A DNA stretch of 37,271 nucleotides from Bacteroidia bacterium (GCA_025996865.1 BNTV01000041.1:1-37271); one strand, 5' to 3'; counted from the first letter of the stretch, positions 18,980 through 28,000 are shown. Notes: generated by a model from the letters alone, not told the origin. Numbers and translations are program-made.

Positions 18980-19012
18980 CAAAGGTAACGTATATTTATT
19001 ATATAGACCAAA
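18980..19012 (-). promoter_or_regulatory. Bacteroidota-type promoter of larC
   Basis: On the minus strand TTTG (19009-19012) and TACCTTTG (18980-18987) are 21 bases apart. The -7 box lies about 20 bases before the larC ATG, which supports ATG 18960 as the start. Confidence 0.7.
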
Positions 19013-19029
19013 TTTTATAATGAGGAAGT

Positions 19030-19060
19030 TTTGATATTGCAGAAATAATCTATATATTTG
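19030..19060 (+). promoter_or_regulatory. Bacteroidota-type promoter of the gene at 19089
   Basis: TTTG (19030-19033) and TATATTTG (19053-19060) are exactly 19 bases apart, matching the phylum consensus, 28 bases before the ATG. It is divergent from the larC promoter, 17 bases away. Confidence 0.8.
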
Positions 19061-19088
19061 CCGGACAAAAATAAAATTTATAACGAAT

Positions 19089-19487
19089 ATGCCAGAATCA
19101 AAAAATCCTATACGCGAAGCCGAACGCTATTTGGATAATGCAAAAACAATCCTTTCGGAAAAAGCCGGTAAAGAAGGCAAATATTATAGTGACAAGAAGT
19201 ATGTCCGCATGGCGGGTCATACAGCTTGGTGTGGTGTATTGACTGCCCTTGACGCTGCATTAGGTATAAAGCAAAAATTAAAACGTGGACAACGTACTGA
19301 TTTTCAAGATTATCAGGAAGCAGTAAGTAAGATGGATAAGAAAATGAATCGTCCATTACTTAATACATACGAAACGTTACATTTAACGCTTGGATATGAC
19401 GGTAATTTGAACTATAATGTAGTTCAATCGGGATTGAAAGAGGCTCAACATATCATTGATTGGGCGGGAAAACACTATCACGACTGA
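19089..19487 (+). CDS. Conserved Bacteroidota protein, DUF5618/HEPN-like
   Basis: A 132-residue, helix-rich soluble protein without a signal peptide. It begins NPIREAERYLDNAKTILSEK and continues YYSDKKYVRMAGHTAWCGVL and ALDAALGIKQKLKRGQRTDF, ending with a helix containing AQHIIDWAGKHYH. The pattern of an N-terminal nucleotidyl-helper-like helix bundle resembles what I recall as DUF5618, a short Bacteroidota family, with a HEPN-like feel. No catalytic RxxxxH is seen, so a nuclease role is not supported. It has its own strong promoter. It marks the left edge of the accessory island. Function unknown. Confidence 0.65.
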   Translation: MPESKNPIREAERYLDNAKTILSEKAGKEGKYYSDKKYVRMAGHTAWCGVLTALDAALGIKQKLKRGQRTDFQDYQEAVSKMDKKMNRPLLNTYETLHLTLGYDGNLNYNVVQSGLKEAQHIIDWAGKHYHD

Positions 19488-19572
19488 TTTTCAGTCTTTT
19501 GCATTGTTTCAATGAGCGATGGGGCAAAGGTATGGATAATTTTTGAGATGACAACACATTGTTTTTACAATT

Positions 19573-22482
19573 TTACTTCATCATGGCTTCCAACTCTGCC
19601 GCCAATTCCCTTGACTCCAAGCGCATAATACTTTCTTCGGAACTGCCGAAACTGAGCAGGTTGATGCTCCCATACCAAACAAGCCGGTTGTCAATGATGA
19701 TATATTTTTGATGGATATTGGATTTTATGATAACAGAAACAGCAGATTGCAACAATGCAATGCACTCCTGAATTAGCCTTGCGTCTTTGTAGGATTCGGG
19801 AGGACGAGTGATGACGGTAATTGAAATTCCCTGCTGTATAGGCTCTTTTAGCCATTCGAGGATTGTTTGTATTCGCTTTTTCCGCAGGAGTGGGCTGACA
19901 ATCAGTATTTCTTTTTTCGTTTCTGCAAAATCATTTTTTATAACGGGGACAAAATTGTCGGCATCGTAAATCAGATTGATTTTATCGGGTTGGTTAGCTG
20001 CCAATGCTTTATAGCCTATTTGCGAATAGCCTGTCAGCCGTTTATGATACATCCTTTCCAAAACCGGAACATGAATATCTACATAATCGTAAATCATAAC
20101 ATTCTGCTTACCGGGATAATCGCGATGCAACCGTCCTGCATATTGCGCCAATGTACCTTTCCACGCAATCGGCGAGGCGAGAAAAAGTGTGTCTAAACGC
20201 GGATAATCGAAGCCTTCGCCAACATATTTTCCGGTGGCAATAATGATGAGTTTTTCATCGTTTGGAACATTGGATAAAAATTCCATCGTTTGCGTTTTTA
20301 CTTTTGCAGAATCCGTTCCAATAAGCGTAATAATATGTGCATCCGTTTGATTTGTCAACATACCGGCCAATCGTATCACATGTTCAGTCCGTTGGGTAAG
20401 GATAATCGGAGTTCGGTTGTTTTTTACCGCATCAAGTACATCCGTAACTATCTGTTGGTTACGAAATTCATCTTCGGCAAGCGTTGTATATATTTGAGTG
20501 ATATGCCATGTTTCTTCGGTTTGCGAAAATGGCTTTTTGAATGAAGTAAAACAGGGAATCAAATAGTGTTCAAAGTCACGCTTGCTTGCTTGCGATTTGG
20601 CATCAACGGAATAACGTATCGCTCCGCATTGCATAAAAATTATCGGATGCTGTCCGTCCTGCCGCATCGGAGTTGCCGTTAAGCCATAGACATATCGGGC
20701 ATTGACCGTACCTAGTACCCTTTCGTAATTGACGGAAGAAGCATGATGACATTCGTCCACAATGACCATGCCGTAATTTTTCACTATCTCATCTATTTCA
20801 TTATCATGGATTAGGCTTTGTATGAGCGCAATATCTATAATACCGGATGCCGTGTTTTTTCCCGAACCGATTTGACCAACAATGGAGCGAACCTTTTTAC
20901 GTCCACGCCTTTTTTCTGCTTCCGGTAAAACTTCATCTATTTGAAGAAATTGTTCCAACGACTTCTTCCATTGGTCGAACAGAGTTTGTAAATGGACTAA
21001 TATTAACGTATTGCATTTTCTTTCGGAAATAAGTGATGCACCGATAACCGTTTTTCCGAAAGCGGTTGGAACGGAAAGTACACCTGTTTCGTATTCGAGT
21101 AAAACGTTGGCGGCAGATTGCTGTTCTTCTCGAAGCGTACCTGTAAAATTAACATTTATGGCTTTTCCCTGATTTCGTTTGTCGTCAAACAGATAATTAA
21201 CATGAGCATTTTCGAGCAAGTCAATAAATGAGAACTTGCAACCACGCGGAATACCCATGTAATCAGCCGTTTCATCCAATGAATAAATGATTCTTGGAAT
21301 ATCATAAGTGGACATCCGCATTTTTTGTGTTTTGTAAAACTGTGGATTTGAAAAAGCGGCAAGCCGCTTGATTCGATTGAGCGCCCTTTGGCTAATATCT
21401 TTCTTCGGAATGTACAACCTGTTCGCTTCAACGATAATAAGTTTATCGGGAAAATCTTTGTTTTCAAGTTTAACTTCCGGCTTTTTGCTCTCCCAAGGTT
21501 TTGGAGTATCTTCTTTATCAGTTTCCGTAGCGCCTAATTCCCCTAAGCCGTTACCATCGCAAAGTTCATCGAGATACTTTTTAAATACATCAACCGTAAT
21601 CTTCTTTATTGAAGTCAAATACGCCCATTGGTCGGGATAACTTTGAAAATCTTCATCAATAAATTCGCTGTTCCCATTCTTTCGCGCTCCACCTTGCAAG
21701 GGCAATGCAATCAAATTGCCAAAACCACCTTTGGGCATAAAGTCCTGATTGGGAAACATCCGGTCGTAAGAAGTAAATTTTAACTCGTGTCTGACAGACA
21801 TGGCTTTTGTCAAAAGCGCATTACCTAATTTTCGCGCCGATACTGCCGGAACCGGTTCATCGAAGAAAAACCAAGCATGAGCACCGTTGCCGGAACGGGA
21901 ACGCTCAATGGCTACCGGAATATTCAATTCCTTACAAACCAATCGAAAAGCGAAAATATCCTTTTGCCAGTTTTCCTCGTCAAAATCAACAGCGAGAAAC
22001 AGGCAAGTTTCATCCGGCAAAAGCGGATAGATACCGACAATACCATTTCCATTTTCGTCCTTGTTGCGCAGATGAGCATTGATAACGCTTTCTTTCAAAG
22101 GCAGCAGTTCTCTGTTTTTACAATTCTTGCATTTGACACGGGAGCGGTCGCAAAGACCTCTTGTCCACTCGTTTTTGCAGGCAGGAATATAATAACTGCT
22201 ATTGAAATTCTTGCTGTAACAGCGTTTTGCATAAACATCAGTCCGTCCGCGAAACAGGGACATGAACAGTTTTATCTTTTCATCGGGAGAACTGTATTTG
22301 TTTGTGGTCGAAACAATTTTCGGTATAGTATTTTCTTTTTTAGCAACAATAATAACCTGTTTTTGAGATGTTTTTTCCGTTGGTAAGCCTAAAACACCCC
22401 GCAATCGCTTGTTTTCGGTACGAAGAATCTGATTTTCCGATTCAAGTTCTTCGATTCGTTTATGGAGGTCTGTTTCAGACAT
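19573..22482 (-). CDS. TOTE-type conflict protein: coiled coil, primase, SF2 helicase and PLD nuclease-like domain
   Basis: A 969-residue multidomain protein. Residues 4-30 form a leucine-zipper-like coiled coil. Residues 60-300 match the archaeo-eukaryotic primase type named after TOTE conflict systems. This part has a cysteine cluster (C88, C102, C111, C118, C121), the catalytic pair DFD (166-168) and SGNGAHAW with H202. A superfamily 2 helicase follows: Walker A PTAFGKT (472-478), DECHH (576-580), TATP (602-605), then EGFDYPR and QYAGRLHR. The C terminus has a phospholipase-D motif H924xK926, D931 and GSINLL. The family is thought to act in conflict with foreign nucleic acids, presumably by sensing, priming or unwinding, then cutting. 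The gene appears intact and stands apart from the restriction operon, with pseudogenes between. Biochemical activity is inferred. Confidence 0.85.
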   Translation of the reverse strand: MSETDLHKRIEELESENQILRTENKRLRGVLGLPTEKTSQKQVIIVAKKENTIPKIVSTTNKYSSPDEKIKLFMSLFRGRTDVYAKRCYSKNFNSSYYIPACKNEWTRGLCDRSRVKCKNCKNRELLPLKESVINAHLRNKDENGNGIVGIYPLLPDETCLFLAVDFDEENWQKDIFAFRLVCKELNIPVAIERSRSGNGAHAWFFFDEPVPAVSARKLGNALLTKAMSVRHELKFTSYDRMFPNQDFMPKGGFGNLIALPLQGGARKNGNSEFIDEDFQSYPDQWAYLTSIKKITVDVFKKYLDELCDGNGLGELGATETDKEDTPKPWESKKPEVKLENKDFPDKLIIVEANRLYIPKKDISQRALNRIKRLAAFSNPQFYKTQKMRMSTYDIPRIIYSLDETADYMGIPRGCKFSFIDLLENAHVNYLFDDKRNQGKAINVNFTGTLREEQQSAANVLLEYETGVLSVPTAFGKTVIGASLISERKCNTLILVHLQTLFDQWKKSLEQFLQIDEVLPEAEKRRGRKKVRSIVGQIGSGKNTASGIIDIALIQSLIHDNEIDEIVKNYGMVIVDECHHASSVNYERVLGTVNARYVYGLTATPMRQDGQHPIIFMQCGAIRYSVDAKSQASKRDFEHYLIPCFTSFKKPFSQTEETWHITQIYTTLAEDEFRNQQIVTDVLDAVKNNRTPIILTQRTEHVIRLAGMLTNQTDAHIITLIGTDSAKVKTQTMEFLSNVPNDEKLIIIATGKYVGEGFDYPRLDTLFLASPIAWKGTLAQYAGRLHRDYPGKQNVMIYDYVDIHVPVLERMYHKRLTGYSQIGYKALAANQPDKINLIYDADNFVPVIKNDFAETKKEILIVSPLLRKKRIQTILEWLKEPIQQGISITVITRPPESYKDARLIQECIALLQSAVSVIIKSNIHQKYIIIDNRLVWYGSINLLSFGSSEESIMRLESRELAAELEAMMK

Positions 22483-22504
22483 ATTGATGTTTCAAAGTCA
22501 CATT

Positions 22505-22664
22505 TTATTCTTTCTTCAATTTATCAATATGTTTCATCAAACGCTCGAAATAGGAAACTATATCTTCGCCCGATTGTATCTGAAATGTCTTTTACTTCTT
22601 CAATCAAAGAAGGTAAAGATTCTGCTTTACGCAAGCAATCGCTGTAATGAATGCTTAATCCCAT
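22505..22664 (-). pseudogene. Fragment of a small conserved Bacteroidota protein, frameshifted
   Basis: From ATG 22664 a 46-residue frame reads MGLSIHYSDCLRKAESLPSL and IEEVKDISDTIG. This resembles the N terminus of a conserved Bacteroidota protein of unknown function that I recall as MGLxIxYSGxxxxxxSLxxLIEEVKDIA. Past KDISDTI the frame changes. In another frame GEDIVSYFERLMKHIDKLKK continues to a stop at 22505 and looks like a genuine protein tail. Together they suggest a shifted or spliced remnant. The stretch between 22483 and 22775 holds nothing else. Confidence 0.45.
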
Positions 22665-22681
22665 GTTTTTCTATTTTGATT

Positions 22682-22786
22682 TTATCCGCCATTTATCCGC
22701 CATTCTTTATTTTATAATAGGTTGATTTACTTCGCTTTTCAATTTATCGGACATTTATCGGACATATCGGACATTTTATCGGACAT
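22682..22786. repeat. Two arrays of 11-bp direct repeats containing ATG on the minus strand
   Basis: TTATCCGCCAT is repeated twice without a gap (22682-22703). TTATCGGACAT occurs three times in full and once as a shortened 9-base copy in 22744-22786. On the minus strand each unit reads ATG(G/T)C(G/C)GATAA, with an ATG and a TAA. The 11-bp period is not a multiple of three, so unit number changes the reading frame. Confidence 0.7.
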
Positions 22787-23599
22787 TATTTAATTCATAA
22801 TATGTACCTTTATTTTCGCCTTTTTGTATAAACACACTATTGTTTAATAATTCTTCCAAATCTCTGAAAGCTGTTTTTGCAGTGGTTTCATTTAGTGCTT
22901 GATAATCGCAAAACTTTATCTAACACTTGAATAATGTTACCATCTTCCAATTCCTGAAAACGGATGGTAAAATCATCGTCTTCAAACTTGCCGATTTTGA
23001 CAAAAGTATTAGGATAAAACTTTCCGGGGTCTTTGCCGAACAAAACGATTGCGGCACGTTTGAGTTTGCCGTTTTTTTGTTAAACGCAATTTGTCCAACA
23101 GTTCAGGTGTGGTAAGTTCGTCAATATCAGGCAAACGACCTGCTTCTTCGGCCTTTCGCAGATACTTTTTGATTGTGGCCTCATCAATATCGTCAAATGT
23201 AGCATCTTCTTCAATCATATTATCCCAAGTTTGACCTGCCTTTTTCAACAAAAACTCGCTCAACGCTACGCCTGTGAGTTCCTGTTTTACGCTGCCGCTG
23301 CGGTAATAATATCTGCCTCGCAGGGAAATAGGTACGGAATAAGGTTGCACGATAATTTCAATAAAATGCTTATCGTCTTCCTGCAAAAGATTCACTTCGG
23401 CGGTAATTCCCATATTGTTTTTAATCTTGTTGGGAATTTCGTCCATCAAGCGTTTGGAATCTTCCACACCAACGACTGCACCGACATCGTTTTTGCCGAT
23501 ATAAATTCGTCCGCCTTGCGCATTGGCAAAGCCGCATATCCATTTGAGATAATCGTCGTGCCACGAAGACTTGTATTCTATGTTTTGTTGTTCAGGCAT
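22776..23599 (-). pseudogene. Broken AlbA_2 (Schlafen-type) ATP-binding protein
   Basis: From ATG 23599 the protein starts as a normal AlbA_2 domain: NIEYKSSWHDDYLKWICGFANAQ is followed by GGRIYIGKNDVGAVVGVEDS and later GRYYYRSGSVKQELTG. At a run of seven A on the minus strand (T run 23072-23078) the frame shifts. With six A it would continue NGKLKRAAIVLFGKDPGKFY to DGNIIQVLDKVL. Near 22907 the sequence jumps to DYQALNETTAKTAFRDLEEL ending KGTYYELNNVR, the winged-helix C terminus of this family. The intervening ATPase-type region, roughly 200 residues in intact relatives, is missing. So one frameshift and one internal deletion inactivated it. Such proteins occur often in mobile and defence regions. 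Confidence 0.8.
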
Positions 23600-23605
23600 A
23601 ATATT

Positions 23606-23704
23606 TTAATTTTCTTCTTTGTAATAAATCTTGTAAAACTTTCCTTTGCTGTCGCTGCCTTGCTCTATTAATTCGCGGTTGCCGTGAATGTGGATGTCAA
23701 AATT
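23606..23704 (-). pseudogene. Orphan C-terminal tail (32 codons)
   Basis: Directly after the SIR2 stop codon an open stretch reads NFDIHIHGNRELIEQGSDSK then GKFYKIYYKEEN and stops at 23606, six bases before the AlbA_2 pseudogene start. It looks like the genuine end of a larger protein (basic, beta-rich, KFYKIYY). No start codon or upstream part is present. I do not recognise the family. It supports an ancient deletion at this junction. Confidence 0.4.
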
Positions 23705-23705
23705 C

Positions 23706-24992
23706 TTAAGAATACAACTTATCTATAACTATTTCGGAAGCCATACTTTGAATAATTGTTAAATTGCCTGATTGAAAAGAAGTTTTACCTTGAATTTTAT
23801 TTGTAGTGTAATCTTCTTTTCTATATGAAAATATTCTGGACAAATTACTGATTACATTTTCAGCAAAAGGGTCAATTACAATTATTTTTTTCTCTTTGTT
23901 TTTTCTGATTAAATCATTAAAATGCTCATCTGCATAATTAAAAGAATATCCTACAATAACAATGGTAGAAGATTGTCTTATCAATTCAACAGAGTTATGC
24001 CAAATATCAATATATTCGTTAGACAAAACAGGTTTTAAACGTAACGGTGGAACTATTGATGGTATAACAAAGTGTTTTTTGTCAAAATCTATATTTGGAC
24101 TAAGAATCTCTTCAAAGAAATTTACAATATTCAAGTTTTCAAAATCGTCAATTGGACACTCTCCTCTATTATCAAGTCGAATATATTTTTTCAAATTTCC
24201 GTGAAAATACTTTACGTTTTGAAAGTAAGTTTCTGCAAAGGAAGTGTAATTGAAAGTAATAACGTTATTAACTTGTTTGATATTGGAATAGAACGGAACA
24301 TTTTGCTGGTTATAAGTGATAAATGTTTGTTGTTCTTTCCATACGAGAAATGCCCATAAAGTCCAACTTATATAAAGGTATTTTTTTATGTCGGCAAGAT
24401 TTTCATTGTAAAAGCCAATAAAGTGTTTTAAGAGTAGATTTTCAAAATCCATCAAGTTTCGATATACATGTTTTAATACAGGGTGATTAGGTTCTCTAAT
24501 GCTAATTTCAAGTATCTTTTTCATAACAATTTCAAATGTATCAGAAAAAGATAACTTGCCTAAATCGACTATGTTTTCATCGGCAATATCAACATCTTTG
24601 AAAACGGCACGAATTAAATCCGCCGTATCTTCATCAAGAATCACATCTTCTTGCATCCGTTGAATTTTCTCTAAAAAAGAAATTACGATTTTCGCAATAT
24701 TCTCTTGTTCATTGGTTAGAAGTTCTGTTTCTTTTGTTTTTTTGACTTGTACTAAAATAGTATTTACTTCTTTCTTAAAGTCAGAAGCTAACCTATCAAC
24801 TGCTTTTTTTACAAAATCATCATAAGAAAAACGCAGTCCCTTAATTATTTCGCGCAGTTTTTTATCTACCTCTTTTCCGACTTCATTTTCAAATATGAAA
24901 TCGCGAATTTGGGGTACTAATTCATTTGCTAAAGGCATATTAATACCATCAGTTTTTTCGACTCCTGCACCTAATATCAATAAGTTATTCAT
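23706..24992 (-). CDS. SIR2-like domain protein, probable defence NADase
   Basis: A 428-residue soluble protein that starts with the nucleotide-binding motif of SIR2-like domains (NNLLILGAG, residues 2-10, then MPLANEL). A long helical insertion fills about residues 25-235. The fold resumes with VITFNYT (Asn248) and KYFHGN with the likely catalytic His264, and ends with TIVIVGYSFNYADEHFNDLI (343-362). SIR2-like proteins of defence systems degrade NAD+ on infection; deacetylase zinc cysteines are absent, as usual for this group. It begins 17 bases after the type IIG gene on the same strand, so the two are probably co-transcribed. It is visibly richer in A+T than its neighbours, which suggests separate transfer. 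I cannot tie it to a named system such as Thoeris or DSR. Confidence 0.78.
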   Translation of the reverse strand: MNNLLILGAGVEKTDGINMPLANELVPQIRDFIFENEVGKEVDKKLREIIKGLRFSYDDFVKKAVDRLASDFKKEVNTILVQVKKTKETELLTNEQENIAKIVISFLEKIQRMQEDVILDEDTADLIRAVFKDVDIADENIVDLGKLSFSDTFEIVMKKILEISIREPNHPVLKHVYRNLMDFENLLLKHFIGFYNENLADIKKYLYISWTLWAFLVWKEQQTFITYNQQNVPFYSNIKQVNNVITFNYTSFAETYFQNVKYFHGNLKKYIRLDNRGECPIDDFENLNIVNFFEEILSPNIDFDKKHFVIPSIVPPLRLKPVLSNEYIDIWHNSVELIRQSSTIVIVGYSFNYADEHFNDLIRKNKEKKIIVIDPFAENVISNLSRIFSYRKEDYTTNKIQGKTSFQSGNLTIIQSMASEIVIDKLYS

Positions 24993-25009
24993 TTTATTAT
25001 ATTTTTATG

Positions 25010-28000
25010 TTATTTATTTTCTACAATTTTCTTTTCCTCCTCCGTCAATCCATACAACGCATAAACCAACCCATCAATCTCCTTGTCCGCAGCCTCTATC
25101 TGCCCCACAAAGTTACGACATTCCGATTGATATTCATTAAAATATTCCTCCCATTCATCCTGCTGTTTGAGCGAGAGGGTAATTTTTTGCTTCTTCAACT
25201 CTGCCAAAAATTGCTTAAATTCCAATTCGTCGAACTTTGACAAGGGGTTTAAACCCCTTGTTATATCCAAATTGAAATTATCGGATAAACGTTTCAGGAA
25301 GCGTTGGCGTTTGGCTTGCAAGTCGGCATTGAGGGAAAGCATTTGGTCAGCAAGGGCAATGAATGGTTGTTGTTCTTTTCTACCAATATAAGGAATTTTC
25401 AGCGTTTGAATATCTGTCATCATTATTTGCGGAAATGCTTGCGCATTGGTTATCATATTTTGCCGAACAACATAAGTTAATAGTTTTGAATTGAGTATTG
25501 ATAATAAATATTTTATATCCAGTCTATTATCCATAACGGAGCAAGAATACAATGTGCTTTCGGTCAATGCAGGTTCAGTTAGTAAAACACAGCACAAAAA
25601 ATTACCCGTTCTCCGTATTAAAATTCGTGGAAAAATATCATGTTTTGATTTGTTTTTTGTTCCGCCGACAATCGTAAGTTTTGAATAATCTGTATAATAT
25701 CTTTGTTTAAATTTGTATCTGTCCATACAATTTCCGAGCAAAAATATATCAGGATTCTCTTCTTTTTCAGCAAAAATGAATGTTTCTCTGTTTTTTACAG
25801 CCATTCCTTTAAATAAATTAGCCAAATCAGATAGAACAGGAAAATCTAATTTGTTGTATCTTTCTATAACGGGGTTAGCCTTTACCTCAATTTTAGAAAT
25901 TTCTTTTGAGCTATTAAATAGATATTCTTCAAATTGGTGTTCTTCTTTGTTTTTAATAAATTCAAAAATCATACTTCCTGTTGTGGCATCTTCAAAAACC
26001 CAATCTTCAAAATAAACAGCTTTTGTTATTGCTCCTTTATCTGTCATCGTTTTTACACAATCTGCATAACTTCTTGTTTTCAAAAATCCTTCGGGAATGA
26101 TAAAAGAAATCATACCGTTCGTTTTAACTAACGATACGGCTTTTTCGTTAAATAAAGTGTATAAATTTTTTGAGTTCGCTGTTTTAACACTTTCGTATTT
26201 ATCAATATAATAGTTCAAATCAGGTGTATTTGTTTGTGTCATGCTTAAATACGGCGGATTCCCAATCACCACATCAAAGCCGCCTGTGTATTCGGGGCGA
26301 AAAGCGTATTCGATGGTGCAAAGCATTGTATTGGCAAGGGGATGAATCCCCTTGTTATCCGGCAATTCGTGTTTTATCCGATTATTTTCAATGTATTCTA
26401 TCGTGTTGTATAACTGTTCATGGTTGGTTATTTCTTTGTAGCCGAATTTTTGTGTCCATAGCGGTACGCTTCTTTCTTCTCCCTCTTTGACAAGGGGATG
26501 AATCCCCTTGTTACTGTTGCAGGCACGTGCAGTTCTTCCCTTTATTTTTCCTACAATTTTATCTAATTTCTCTGCTTCACACACTAATAATATATGCAAA
26601 TGGTCTCTGCAAATATTGTACGCCAATACATTCAAATTGTCGTCTTTTACTATTTCTGCAATGGTTTTTGTAATAATCAGTTCATCTTCATCATCTAACG
26701 GAATGGGACTGCTAACAAGGGGATTAATCCCCTTATTATATCGTTTTTCGCGTACTTTGTAATCAATCATTCTTTGAGAAGTGCGGCTGTCATGTATTGC
26801 AGTCGTAACGTGGAATGCTATTTTATCTTTTTCTTTAAATACCTGTGGAAATTCTTTTTGCCAGTCGAATGCTTTCTCTATTTGACAAGGGGATTTATCC
26901 CCTTGCGATGATGGGCATGGACTTATCAACGAATTACCGCATTTAATATTGTTGTTCAGTGAATTAAGTTTGCGTTGCGGCTTGGCTGTACGCAACCACA
27001 AGGCGAGTTTGGCAATTTCTACGCTTTCCTCGTTGATGTCCACACCATATAGATTATTTTCCAAAATGGTGTTCTCAATGTCGGGAAACACAATCGCACT
27101 GCCGAACAGTTTGGCTGTCAGTTCGTCAAGCAAGCGATGTTCGCTCATCAGGAAATCAAGAGCAGCATTGAGAAATGCGCCGCTACCGCAAGCAGGGTCA
27201 CAAATGGTCAGTGTAAGTAGCCAATCGCGATAAACGGTTAATTTGTCTGCTAATTTTTTTGTTTCGGCTTTCGGGCGTTTTTTGTCGGCGAAATATTCCG
27301 ATTCGTCAATAGCAAGTTCTATTTTTTTGTCGGCGCACAATTTGCCGAGCGTATTTTCCACAATATACGTTGTGATATATCGCGGCGTGTAGAAAACACC
27401 GTCTTTCTTGCGTTTGGAAACGGCATTTGTATTTGACAAGGGGTTTAAACCCCTTGCTATGTCTGTGGCAATCTCTTCTATTTCAGATAAACTGTTCTCA
27501 AAAATATGTCCCAAAATATTGACATCCACCTCGCTGGCGAAATCATATTGGCATAATTTCAGCGAATGTTTACGAAGTACGTCATCGGAAATAACTATGC
27601 TGTCGAGTATTTCATCGGGTTTAAATAATCCGCCGTTATACGCGAAAACATCGTATTTTTTCCCCTTAAACCCCATATTCATATATCCGAAATACTTTTT
27701 AATGCGCTCATACAAGGGTTTATATTCATCCATATCTTTCAGGTTTTCCCATTGGGTAATGATTTCCGACATGGAATTGGGTGGCAGCAGGTTACAGTCT
27801 TCCGCAAAAAAAATGAAAAGCAGGCGGTCTAACAGTTTCTGCGTTTTTTTGAACAAAGCAAGGGGATTAATCCCCTTGTTATGGGCAAGAATATCCGCAT
27901 AAAGTTCGCGCTTGAATGTGGAGTAATCTTTATACAGTTGTTTCGTAATTTGGTCTTCATTGTTGGTTGATTCGTTTTTTAACTGTTTGGGTAAATCTTT

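Larger units (their letters stand above)
26318..26821 (-). other. HUH / Y1 transposase-like domain inside the type IIG gene
   Basis: Codons about 568-735 of the restriction gene match the layout of IS200/RAYT-type Y1 domains. A first strand FHVTTAIHD comes first, then NVLAYNICRDHLHILLVCEA with the metal-binding HxH, a helix KIVGKIKG, WTQKFGYKEI, and a helix YNTIEYIENNRIKHEL with the candidate nucleophile tyrosines. It contains palindrome copies at 26335, 26491 and 26716, with another at 26886 just outside its start. It has no start or stop of its own. Confidence 0.7.

Noticed and set aside
19089..19487. HEPN toxin of a toxin-antitoxin pair
   Set aside because: No RxxxxH catalytic motif and no nucleotidyltransferase partner gene next to it.
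25241..27878. CRISPR array
   Set aside because: The repeats are 20-bp palindromes at irregular distances (136 to 1075 bases) inside one coding frame, with no spacer-like regularity and no cas genes.
25241..27878. Palindromes as transcription terminators
   Set aside because: They lie within an intact gene, lack T runs and occur seven times, so termination is not a sensible role.
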